Below, one piece after another: positions 7,207 through 14,852 of a stretch of 64,000 bases of DNA (positions are counted from its first letter, which is position 1; the number at the start of each line of letters is the position of its first letter). The stretch is from Arenibacter hampyeongensis. Lineage in GTDB: Bacteria > Bacteroidota > Bacteroidia > Flavobacteriales > Flavobacteriaceae. The position numbers were made by a program, and so were the translations under genes. Under the pieces are notes generated by a model. That model was not told the DNA's origin. It did no database searches and was given only the letters and a program-made list of their open reading frames with translations. The stretch covers positions 1 through 64,000 of the forward strand of contig NZ_PIOB01000005.1 of NCBI RefSeq assembly GCF_002909255.1, read 5' to 3'.

Positions 7207-7559
7207 TTAGTCAATAGGTAAATTGTATAGTTTCAAAAACAACAATTTATCCCAATATCCAAGTTGAAAACCAATTTAACGTTTTTAATTTGGAAAAATC
7301 CTCACCCCGAAATCTGTTTGGATCCTTCCATTCTAAAATTGCCAATTCTCCGTCTTCAAGTATTATTTTCGGGAATACAGGTCATTTCGGCCGTTACAAA
7401 TTCGTCTGCAACCATTTACGTTCTCGCAGCTTTTCCTTCAACAGGTTCGTTTGTAACTTGGTGGTTGATTGCATTGTCAGCGTACAAGTCTGAAATAGTT
7501 TCTAAATCTGCCTTGTTAAATGCCTCAATCCATTTTTATAATGTTTCTTTTGGTGTCAT
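7207..7559 (-). pseudogene. NTF2/SnoaL-like protein, pseudogene
   Basis: Reading the minus strand from ATG at 7559 gives MTPKETL, a stop, KWIEAFNKADLETISDLY, NAINHQVTNEPVEGKAA, another stop, then MVADEFVTAEMTCIPENN. A frameshift follows, and the protein continues as EDGELAILEWKDP and, after another break, as FQLGYWDKLLFLKLYNLPID to the stop at 7207. This is the typical order of motifs in a SnoaL/NTF2-like small protein. At least two in-frame stops and two frame breaks make it clearly non-functional. The gene lies directly upstream of the frameshifted GNAT gene. Confidence 0.82.
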
Positions 7560-7974
7560 TTCTTTTTTCTTATGTCGTGTTTTTTGCCTGACCGCTAACA
7601 TTATAGGATTATATCATGTAAGCATATTTATATAATAGTGGTACTACCAATTTAAGCTTTTGTAATAAAAAATAAGGTTTCAAAAAAGGTTCGTTTGTGT
7701 TACTTTCTATTTCAACTTAAGTATCTTCATTTGTTTCAATGCTGCCTAAACTACCTTTGCACTCCGCTGAAAGCAGACATTATTACCCATGATTACCCTT
7801 TTAATTTCATAAGGCGTTGACCGAATTGGGAAATCAAAATTCTAAATTTTGTATTGTTGACAGGTAATAGGATAAATAAAAATTCCCTTTTCCCAGATTA
7901 AAGGTCAATTCAAAAAGGAGAAGTTGGCGATGCGCTCACCAACTTCCCATTAAAACGAATCTTATTTACAATGT
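7560..7974. other. Intergenic stretch with one terminator
   Basis: No gene is supported in this 415-bp gap. A hairpin at its right end (7915-7947) is the probable terminator of the following minus-strand gene. Elsewhere the sequence is AT-rich without repeats that I can identify. Confidence 0.55.
7915..7947 (-). terminator. Intrinsic terminator of the PepSY-like gene
   Basis: On the minus strand GGGAAGTTGG pairs with CCAACTTCTCC and is followed by TTTTTG. It starts 28 bp after the stop codon at 7975. Confidence 0.55.
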
Positions 7975-8493
7975 TTAGGATATCTTCCCGGATGGATCAA
8001 TTTTTAACCACTTTTTTTGGCCATCCTTCCCAATTTGTACCTTAAAGTGTTTTTTGGTACCGAGGAACCTATTGTAACTTAGGGAGTATCTAGTTTTTAA
8101 ACGTGTCCAATCCGGGTATTTTATTGCAATCGAAACACTGACCTTTTGAGGCAAGGTAATGTCCTTAAAATGCTCCTTCGCGGTCAAGATTTTACCCCTC
8201 CTATCATAGGTGGCAACAATATAGCCATGCACCGACCTATATGTAACCTCGATTGGTTGCATAAGACCTTCGTATTTCTCCAATTCGCTCACGTCCCAAA
8301 AACAGACCAAATTTTCAAGATACTTGACCTGATTGGGAGTAAGATCGTTCTGGACTTCCTCAATGTATTCATAATTTGCGTCTAATTTACCCAAGTTCTC
8401 CAGTAGGGAATAATCAAATTTAGAGTACGAATTTTGGGCGAATCCAAAACTGGTCATGCCCATTAAAACTAAACTAATCGATATCTTTTTCAT
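7975..8493 (-). CDS. Secreted PepSY-like (BLIP-like fold) protein
   Basis: A 172-residue exported protein with signal peptide MKKISISLVLMGMTSFGFAQ. The mature part shows two PepSY-like segments: VTYRSVHGYIVATYDRRGKILTAKEHFKDITLP, followed by VSVSIAIKYPDWTRLKTRYSLSYN and FKVQIGKDGQKKWLKIDPSGK. This arrangement is typical of the small periplasmic PepSY-like proteins of Flavobacteriia. Their function is unknown, though the fold is shared with protease-propeptide and inhibitor domains. The gene is monocistronic, with a terminator downstream. The family assignment rests on pattern recognition only. Confidence 0.65.
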   Translation of the reverse strand: MKKISISLVLMGMTSFGFAQNSYSKFDYSLLENLGKLDANYEYIEEVQNDLTPNQVKYLENLVCFWDVSELEKYEGLMQPIEVTYRSVHGYIVATYDRRGKILTAKEHFKDITLPQKVSVSIAIKYPDWTRLKTRYSLSYNRFLGTKKHFKVQIGKDGQKKWLKIDPSGKIS

Positions 8494-8619
8494 GATGTTA
8501 AAATTTAATGTTTGTGAATTTGTTATAATGAACCATTACATTAGTTGAGTAACTTCCTTTTGTGGTAAGGACAACTTATCCTTCCTGCGGGGCGGCTCCA
8601 CGCCAACCCGTACCGATTC

Positions 8620-9429
8620 TTAATTTTGGACATATTTTTCCTTTTGCTGCGATACTTTTTGGGCTTCCGATATGTCCTTGAACAGAAGCATCTCCTTCAC
8701 TTTTTCGGAGGCCCCATTATAGAACCCCGCTTCATATTCATAATGTTTTGGATTTAGAAATGTCCCGAACAGCATATCAAATACAGGAATGTCAGAATAA
8801 TTAAAGGCATGTATTCCCCTTGCATGGTGTACTGCATGTGCCTCAGGTCTTTGGATAATATATCCCAGCCAAAGCGGTGTTCGTATGTTGCTATGCTGAA
8901 ATATGGATAGAAAGGTAGTGCCAAGAATAAACAAGGTGGTCGCCTCAGGAGTGAACCCCGCAATCACTACCAAGGAAAGGCTGGACAAGAAAGTAAACCC
9001 GATCATGTCCATAGGGCTGAAATAGAAAGCACCATAACTGTCCACCCGCTCCGCACTATGGTGCATTTGGTGGAACACTTTCCATAACGTATCGCTGTTG
9101 TGCATGGTCCTATGCCAAACGTACAGCCCAAGTTCATAAATTAGGATGCCAACAATGGCGCCCCAGAAAGCTCCGAGGCCGGTCAGGTCGAATACTTGGT
9201 AATTGGCCAAATGGCTGTCCCATAAAATGGGCAGGTAGGAGGACAGGAAAAAGAAGAAGGCAAACGCAAGCATTCCTTTTAACTTCCAAAACCTTATTTT
9301 GGGAAGCTCCCTTGCCGGAAATAGTGCTTCCCATAACATTAATGCCCCGTACATAGTGAAAACTATATAGGAGATTGGGTCGAATATTAAATCGATTGGT
9401 GTTGGTAATTGTGAAATGAAATTTTCCAT
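8620..9429 (-). CDS. Sterol desaturase / fatty acid hydroxylase family membrane protein
   Basis: A 269-residue integral membrane di-iron enzyme. The histidine boxes of the fatty-acid-hydroxylase superfamily are all present: HRTMH (106-110), HQMHH (120-124), an internal QH (179), and HAVHH with H207 in GIHAFNY (198-207). Hydrophobic segments surround them at about 15-35, 50-72, 84-104 and 145-178. Such enzymes hydroxylate or desaturate lipid substrates using O2; the substrate here is unknown. The gene follows a Crp-like regulator by 76 bp on the same strand, and the two may form one regulatory unit. The full length and complete histidine set indicate an active enzyme. Confidence 0.9.
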   Translation of the reverse strand: MENFISQLPTPIDLIFDPISYIVFTMYGALMLWEALFPARELPKIRFWKLKGMLAFAFFFFLSSYLPILWDSHLANYQVFDLTGLGAFWGAIVGILIYELGLYVWHRTMHNSDTLWKVFHQMHHSAERVDSYGAFYFSPMDMIGFTFLSSLSLVVIAGFTPEATTLFILGTTFLSIFQHSNIRTPLWLGYIIQRPEAHAVHHARGIHAFNYSDIPVFDMLFGTFLNPKHYEYEAGFYNGASEKVKEMLLFKDISEAQKVSQQKEKYVQN

Positions 9430-9505
9430 GATCTTTAGTTTAAAATTTAGACCACAAAAATAAATGCGCTAAAAAACTTAAACTAAAAATTGGCCTTGAC
9501 CTATG

Positions 9506-10087
9506 TTAGGAATTCATTTTACTTCGGATCCTACTAAGACTTTCAGGGTGTATCCCTAAATATTTGGCAATTTTATTGACTGGAATGTTGGAGATGTATT
9601 TTGCATGCGTACGGAACATTTCGGCATAGCGTTCCTCCGCAGTTTTGGCCAAAAAATCCTTTTCACGTTGCGCCTTGTTCAAATAGGCCTGCTCTATGAC
9701 GATCCTTCCCAGTTTATTGGCGTCCAATGAACTGTCATAGGCGGCCATAAGATCTTCCCATGAAATCATTTCCGCCACACAGTCTGTTAAGGCAGTCATT
9801 TGAACATCCGATGGACGCTGGGTCAAAAACGAGGTAAGCGAAGTGAACATTTGCTTTTCGAAAAAGAAGTCTATCATTTTTTCCGATACATAGCTTTTAA
9901 CGGTCATTTCAACGATGCCTGTATTCAAAAAATACACCGCATTTTCAATTTGTCCGTAATCGGTTATAATTGAGCCTTTTTTAAAATGAATTTTTTCCAC
10001 AGGATATGGCAAGTCTTCGTATGAGACTACCGAAGAATTTAAGATCGAGTTGTAAAATTCCCTGAAAGTCATTTCCTTGCATATCAA
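9506..10087 (-). CDS. Crp/Fnr-family transcriptional regulator
   Basis: A 193-residue regulator with an N-terminal cyclic-nucleotide-binding-like beta roll (about 25-115: IHFKKGSIITDYGQIENAVYFLNTGIVEM) and a C-terminal helix-turn-helix (about 155-192: IPVNKIAKYLGIHPESLSRIRSKM). The recognition helix of the GIHPESLSRIR type is characteristic of Bacteroidetes Crp-like proteins. No Cys cluster for an Fe-S centre is visible, so it is not a classical Fnr, and the effector is unknown. A second in-frame ATG (MTFREF, at 10072) is a possible start. It lies upstream of the sterol desaturase gene and probably controls it. Confidence 0.88.
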   Translation of the reverse strand: MICKEMTFREFYNSILNSSVVSYEDLPYPVEKIHFKKGSIITDYGQIENAVYFLNTGIVEMTVKSYVSEKMIDFFFEKQMFTSLTSFLTQRPSDVQMTALTDCVAEMISWEDLMAAYDSSLDANKLGRIVIEQAYLNKAQREKDFLAKTAEERYAEMFRTHAKYISNIPVNKIAKYLGIHPESLSRIRSKMNS

Positions 10088-10519
10088 TATATCACTATTA
10101 AATTACTATTTTTTTATTTTCAATACTTACAAACAAGCATTTATTTTAAAGTACACCCATTCATACCCTTGAACAAAAATTTAGGTTAAATGAAAGGTAC
10201 CTGGAAAATTTTATACTTTTCCCTTATAAGAGTATTAAGGCCAAAAATTGGCGCGAATGTTAAATAATTCTAGAAGCAAGCCCCAGGGCATTGCTAAGGA
10301 ATCAACGATTTCGAGCATTATTCATATACTAGCTAGACAAGCCTCTTTGCTAGCAGTTAAGAATTTTTTATTCAATCCGTAATTATAAACTCTATTGTTC
10401 TAGTCAATATATGCCAATTCCGAATAGGCACAAAAAAATGCTTCCAAAACTTGGCAATAGTTCCCTGAGGAAAAAAAATCATATTGCTGGCGATGTTTAT
10501 GTTATAGATCGGATAGTCA

Positions 10520-10594
10520 GTGGCATTAAACGGGCAATAAAAGTGCGAATGAATAAAGTTGGTGTAGTACCAAAAGTGGTTCTTTTTACGGGAC
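10520..10594 (+). repeat. 75-bp dispersed palindromic element, copy B
   Basis: Left end gtggcattaaacgggc, core GTGCGAATGAATAAAGTTGG (10543-10562), right end TTTTTACGGGAC. The right end is the reverse complement of the GTCCC(A/G)TAAA left-end consensus. It is closest to copy E. Confidence 0.72.
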
Positions 10595-10617
10595 AAGCTG
10601 AAATACGATTAATGAAC

Positions 10618-10725
10618 TACCTCGGGGCAGAGTGCACGAGGTATCCAGCGGAAGAAAGTTTTAACCATTTACGAAAACCATCCGTTTTCAAACTTTCCTC
10701 CAATACCTCCGACGCAGAGCATCGG
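10618..10725. repeat. Pair of GC-rich hairpins with a shared GCAGAG loop
   Basis: TACCTCG-N12-CGAGGTA (10618-10643) and CCGA-N9-TCGG (10709-10725). Both loops contain GCAGAG. They resemble REP-type palindromic units and stand directly to the right of repeat copy B. Confidence 0.4.
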
Positions 10726-11164
10726 GGAATTCTATCGATTAAATCAAAATCTAATGGTTTTTAATAAGTTCGAGAGTAGAATCAAGAACTCTGTTCCGAC
10801 CATTGTTAATACCGGACCCGTTCGGGAGGATTGTAAAATCGGGAATTTTCCCACGTCCAAACTCTCCAATTTTTCTAATAAAAAGCACCAACGCATGGAT
10901 GGACGGTTATCGTTTGTTTGCCAACTGGCTTTTTCTAGACGCTAAATGTAAATTAAAGGACCCATAAACATTCTTAAAAATGATGATTCAGTAAACTTTC
11001 AGAAAGTTTAGAGATAGGTATGGAAAAATAAACTTTATAATTATGCAGCGGAGAAATACATTAAATAGTTGGAATAAACAAACTAAGTCCAATTAAGTTG
11101 AAATATGTTTATTTGAACTTTAGAGGCTATATGTAGTCTATAAAATGGTCCATTTCCGGGATAC

Positions 11165-11204
11165 AAAAAAGGAGTAAAAGCACTATGGCCTTTACTCCTT
11201 TTTA
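11165..11204. terminator. Bidirectional intrinsic terminator
   Basis: AAAAAAGGAGTAAA pairs with TTTACTCCTTTTT across a 12-nt loop, giving T-runs on both strands. It lies about 115 bp downstream of the M4 protease gene, which reads toward it. Confidence 0.65.
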
Positions 11205-11316
11205 CTCATTGATTCCTTTTAATAAGGACATTTTCAGTACTCTCGTTAAAAGGCGTTTCGTGTGGTGATTGTACTAGGATCGCACTTTCAACGCCTGCTT
11301 ACCGATTTGAATCTTT

Positions 11317-13746
11317 TTATTGAATCATGATTTTATGGGTTTCGTCCAAATTCTTTCCTATAATTTTTAAGAAATAGATTCCCTTATCATAAGAAGAAAC
11401 ATCTAGATCGACTGTTTCAGTATTCTTTAATGAGTTGGTCTTTCTGAACAATATTTGACCGCTGAAATCCATTAAAATAAGCTCTGCGCCATCCAATAGA
11501 TTTTCATTTCTCAATGTGGTCAACGATTCTGTGATTTCAGCACTTCGGGATAGTTCGGCTTCCTGTGACACTTCCGAAACCGATATTTGGGTAGTGGCCG
11601 GATTAGGATAAACAGTAAGCATATAGGGCGAAGTGCACGAGTTATAAATTATATCGGTATAAGACCCAAGTCCACAACTTGTGGTTGATCTAACCTCTAA
11701 AGAACCAGGATTACAACCAAAATTTATGGTTGCATTGGGTGAATAGGTCGTGGCTATTAATGTGGTGCCGTATAAATACCAGTTCCAGGGGGATTGCCCG
11801 CCAGAAACATTCACCTGTAAAGACCCATATGTGTCTATTCTGGACCAGGTATATGAAATTGCCGCACCGACGGTCACCGTACTTGAAATGGTGCTTGTAC
11901 ATCCACTGGCATTATAGGTGACGTTCGCTGTTATTGTTGCGCTTCCTGTGTACGTCCCGTTCCTTGTAAATATCTTAGAGGTCCCAGAACCTGTGGGGAA
12001 GGTTGCAGCGGAACTAGGGGATACCGACCATGTTGTGGTCGTACCTGCTGGAGCGTTCACACTGAAAGTACCTGTTGTACAAAGTTGTGCAGGGCCGGAA
12101 ACGGTTACTGCGGTTCCAGTATACTTGGCACCTACGCCAACGGCGTGCCATGCGTCCATAACTGACCTGACCTCCGGGGAGTTCGCACAGAAAATGGTCG
12201 TTGCCGCATTGATCATGGCCGTTCTGATGGCAGCATAGGTAGTGGTATTGTCTAAGTAATTGTTAAATACTGCTTCAACGATCAGTTCCTCGGCAGGGTT
12301 CATACCGATACCACTAACGGCATAGGTAGTGCCTAAATCATTGGTGCCACTTTCACCATTGACAAGTATGTAAAACCAATGGGAGAACACACCACTTCTG
12401 ATATAGAAGTCATTTATATTTGTATTAGTAGCAGTATTATATTGGGGGCTACCAAACGTGTCTGCAATTTTTGAAAGTGAATTGGCATCGTTGGTAAATT
12501 GAATATTTCTTAGGTGTGGTTTGTTATTAGTCACTTGTTCGCCTATTTTCCACACACTATTTGGTTTTATCCTTTGCTCCATAATCGCAGCCCAAATATC
12601 GCTCATGCCCTCATTAAAGGCATTTTGATCAAAAGTACCTCCCCAACCAATTTGAAAATCCGTAATCCCGTGACCGAATTCATGGGCCACCACATCAAGA
12701 CTTGCAAGGGGTTTAAATTTTGTGGCACCTTGGCCAAACAAAAGGACATTTGCAGTTTGGTCCCAAAAAGCATTTTCAGTATTGGTGCCATACCTAAAAT
12801 AAGCATTAATTGCCTGACCCGAATCATTGAAACTGTTTATGCCATGCACCGTGTTTAGGCGATCGTATATTTTCTGAAGGCCCCAATGTACATCCAATCC
12901 CATATTATTATTACTGGCAGCATATTCGGTAGAAGTCCAGTTGTTGTTGTTGTCAACAAGGTCTATGGCTGTTGAAAGTACTATGCTATTGTTTTGAAGG
13001 TTTCTAGTATGTATAGTTGCCCCTCGGGTATTATCGAACAAACGATGCCCGCCGGTAACCGGCTGTGTATCGGCTGATTCAGAGCCGCTATAACGTGTGG
13101 CAAAAGTACCCGCTAAATCAGTTAGGCGGGGTTCGGTCATGACCACTTTGCCAGAATGCACATCAACGTAACCGACCTCGTTGTTGTTTTGATGGTCCGA
13201 TTCCAGATAGATACGATAGACCAGTGCGGTTCGGGAAGATGTATTTTTTGCGTCGGAAGCTACAATTTCCTTGATTATCAGTTCGGATATCACATTGAGT
13301 ACTTTATCATTCTCGATACCCTTATAGTTCAGAAATAATACTTTAGCTTCTTCTAGACTTATTGAAGGGGTAGGCCTTGTTTCATCGACTTTTATATAAT
13401 TGCCATTGGCAAAGAATAACTGTCCATCTCTATAGTGTAGATTGTATCCGGCACCATCTACCTTTATACCTTTGTAATATTGGTCGAAGTGATCGTGTAC
13501 AAGTTCCTTTCTTTTGGATGTGTGCTGAACTACACGAAATTCGTCGTTTACCTCAATTTCTAGATATTTTTCAAAGAATTCCGGTCCTGAGGAGGGTATT
13601 TGGGTCTTATCAATAACATCTGAAAACTCGACTGAGTTGACTATACCTTTTTCATTTTTGCTAATGATGGCATCCCCAGTCATGTTCTGCGCGATACCAA
13701 AAATTAAATTAAACAAAGTTAATAAGAATGTAATTTTTATTTTCAT
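11317..13746 (-). CDS. Secreted M4 (thermolysin-like) metalloprotease with type IX sorting tail
   Basis: An 809-residue extracellular zinc protease. Order: signal peptide (1-20), FTP/PepSY propeptide (about 55-205), M4 catalytic domain with H355-E-F-G-H359 and the third zinc ligand E379 (NEGMSD), exactly 20 residues after the second His as the family requires. A C-terminal Ig-like domain (about 555-630) follows, and then a sorting domain starting at LTVYPNPATTQISVSE and ending in YDKGIYFLKIIGKNLDETHKIMIQ, the signature of cargo of the Bacteroidetes type IX secretion system. The propeptide must be removed for activity. It starts 5 bp after a small lipoprotein gene, so the two are one operon. 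It probably degrades proteins outside the cell. Confidence 0.95.
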   Translation of the reverse strand: MKIKITFLLTLFNLIFGIAQNMTGDAIISKNEKGIVNSVEFSDVIDKTQIPSSGPEFFEKYLEIEVNDEFRVVQHTSKRKELVHDHFDQYYKGIKVDGAGYNLHYRDGQLFFANGNYIKVDETRPTPSISLEEAKVLFLNYKGIENDKVLNVISELIIKEIVASDAKNTSSRTALVYRIYLESDHQNNNEVGYVDVHSGKVVMTEPRLTDLAGTFATRYSGSESADTQPVTGGHRLFDNTRGATIHTRNLQNNSIVLSTAIDLVDNNNNWTSTEYAASNNNMGLDVHWGLQKIYDRLNTVHGINSFNDSGQAINAYFRYGTNTENAFWDQTANVLLFGQGATKFKPLASLDVVAHEFGHGITDFQIGWGGTFDQNAFNEGMSDIWAAIMEQRIKPNSVWKIGEQVTNNKPHLRNIQFTNDANSLSKIADTFGSPQYNTATNTNINDFYIRSGVFSHWFYILVNGESGTNDLGTTYAVSGIGMNPAEELIVEAVFNNYLDNTTTYAAIRTAMINAATTIFCANSPEVRSVMDAWHAVGVGAKYTGTAVTVSGPAQLCTTGTFSVNAPAGTTTTWSVSPSSAATFPTGSGTSKIFTRNGTYTGSATITANVTYNASGCTSTISSTVTVGAAISYTWSRIDTYGSLQVNVSGGQSPWNWYLYGTTLIATTYSPNATINFGCNPGSLEVRSTTSCGLGSYTDIIYNSCTSPYMLTVYPNPATTQISVSEVSQEAELSRSAEITESLTTLRNENLLDGAELILMDFSGQILFRKTNSLKNTETVDLDVSSYDKGIYFLKIIGKNLDETHKIMIQ

Positions 13747-13751
13747 GATTT

Positions 13752-14162
13752 TTACTTTATACGTTTATAGATAAATGTTGTTTGAATTGCAGGATACTGG
13801 AAATAAAGTATTAGCTTATTTCTATTAATAAATTCATATTTATACGGTTCTACTAGCAATATGGTATCGCTATCAACCACATCGATATAGGAGAATGATT
13901 TTATTAAGAGAGAATCATTAAGCCAAAACTTATCAGTGTAAAACTGTTGTTGTGCATAGTTGTAAAAGCGGAAAATACTGTCGCTCATATATTCTTCATA
14001 ACCTATGCTCTCAACAGCTGGTGCATTGTTGCCAGTGCCCGAATGAGTAAGCTCCCACTTGCCCAAAATGGCTATTTGAGGATCATCGACCTGCTGGTCG
14101 TCTTTGCTGCAACCGTAAATTGTAAGTGTCGTTAATAGATAAAATAAGAGCTTGTTTTTCAT
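13752..14162 (-). CDS. Small lipoprotein, lipocalin-like, upstream of the M4 protease
   Basis: A 136-residue lipoprotein with lipobox Cys18 (TIYGC) followed by an acidic linker (SKDDQQVDDPQ). The mature domain begins ILGKWELTHSG, the G-x-W start typical of lipocalin-like small proteins, and is all beta in pattern, ending TTFIYKRIK. It has no catalytic motif. The next gene, encoding the secreted M4 protease, starts 5 bp downstream, so both should be co-transcribed. A second protease locus has the same arrangement (17112-17561). A role as protease inhibitor, folding helper or surface partner is a guess from this context. Confidence 0.7.
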   Translation of the reverse strand: MKNKLLFYLLTTLTIYGCSKDDQQVDDPQIAILGKWELTHSGTGNNAPAVESIGYEEYMSDSIFRFYNYAQQQFYTDKFWLNDSLLIKSFSYIDVVDSDTILLVEPYKYEFINRNKLILYFQYPAIQTTFIYKRIK

Positions 14163-14547
14163 AAGATTATAATTTTAATAAACATCGCACTTTATTCCGA
14201 TTTCAGTCCTCTGAACGCAGGACATCAGTGTATGCGAAATGTTACAAAATTTAAGGTAATCGGATAAATAGTTAGGAATGGTATGCGGAAATTCGGAGTT
14301 GGCTCTATCCACCCGTGGGCAAGCTGCCAGAAGATATCTATATTGTCCGCATTGTTGTAAGGATTTTATATTTTAAAAGTAAGAATTTATTGAATCCGAA
14401 TTACAAGGACCTAAAATATTTTATTGGCAAGCAAATGGTTGATGATATTTTATAAAAGTTGAGTATTTTCGGTATTGGTTTCATGGATCAGCCAATACTA
14501 TTTCAAATCATATCTTTTTCATTTTTTTAAATAATCCAGTTTGAGAA

Positions 14548-14680
14548 GTTAATAGGTTATTATTGCTATAGTCATGACAACTTTATTTCGAAAATTAGAA
14601 AAATGCTTCAACATGATGACCACTTCATATTATTACTTGTCAAAAAGTGTGGTATAGACTTGAAATCTCAAAATGTAACT
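14548..14680 (+). pseudogene. Remnant of a winged-helix regulator C-terminus
   Basis: One plus-strand frame gives LIGYYCYSHDNFISKIRKMLQ, then HDDHFILLLVKKCGIDLKS. It aligns residue for residue with positions 249-286 of the membrane regulator encoded at 3818-4684 (SLDTFISKIRKKFQDDD through GVGYKLKIS). There is no start or upstream coding part. It is the degraded end of a paralogous regulator gene, next to a protease locus. Confidence 0.7.
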
Positions 14681-14703
14681 TCTTTTTTTTTCTTAGTAAC
14701 CCC

Positions 14704-14778
14704 GTCCCATTAAACGACAATTAAGAAGAACCTATGCATAAAGTTGGCGTTGTACCAAAAATCGTTGGTTTTAGGGTA
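14704..14778 (+). repeat. 75-bp dispersed palindromic element, copy C
   Basis: Left end GTCCCATTAAACG; then a more diverged centre with ATAAAGTTGGCGTTGTACC, and right end ggttttagggtac. It lies about 25 bp after the regulator remnant. Confidence 0.65.
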
Positions 14779-14852
14779 CTCGATCGAACTAGTAAAAAAG
14801 AGGCAATTTTGGTCGTCTCAGAATAAAAAAAATTGTTTTTTGGGCAAAATCT

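Larger units (their letters stand above)
10088..11316. other. Large intergenic region with repeats and hairpins, no supported gene
   Basis: This stretch of more than 1.2 kb has two plus-strand frames (10411-10764 and 10754-10945), but both run through repeat DNA and resemble no protein. It contains copy B of the 75-bp element, two GC-rich hairpins (10618-10643 and 10709-10725), a possible degenerate repeat end near 11134, and a bidirectional terminator at 11165-11204. It has the look of a decayed insertion site. Confidence 0.6.
14163..14852. other. Intergenic region with a regulator remnant and repeat copy C
   Basis: This 690-bp stretch holds no intact gene. It contains a decayed piece of a winged-helix regulator (about 14548-14680) and copy C of the 75-bp element (14704-14778). 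The remaining DNA is AT-rich. Confidence 0.6.

Noticed and set aside
7264-7635. Plus-strand frame of 123 codons
   Set aside because: It is the antisense shadow of the SnoaL-like pseudogene, whose motifs read on the minus strand.
10411-10945. Two consecutive plus-strand frames (117 and 63 codons)
   Set aside because: They run through the dispersed repeat and the hairpins, and neither peptide resembles a protein.
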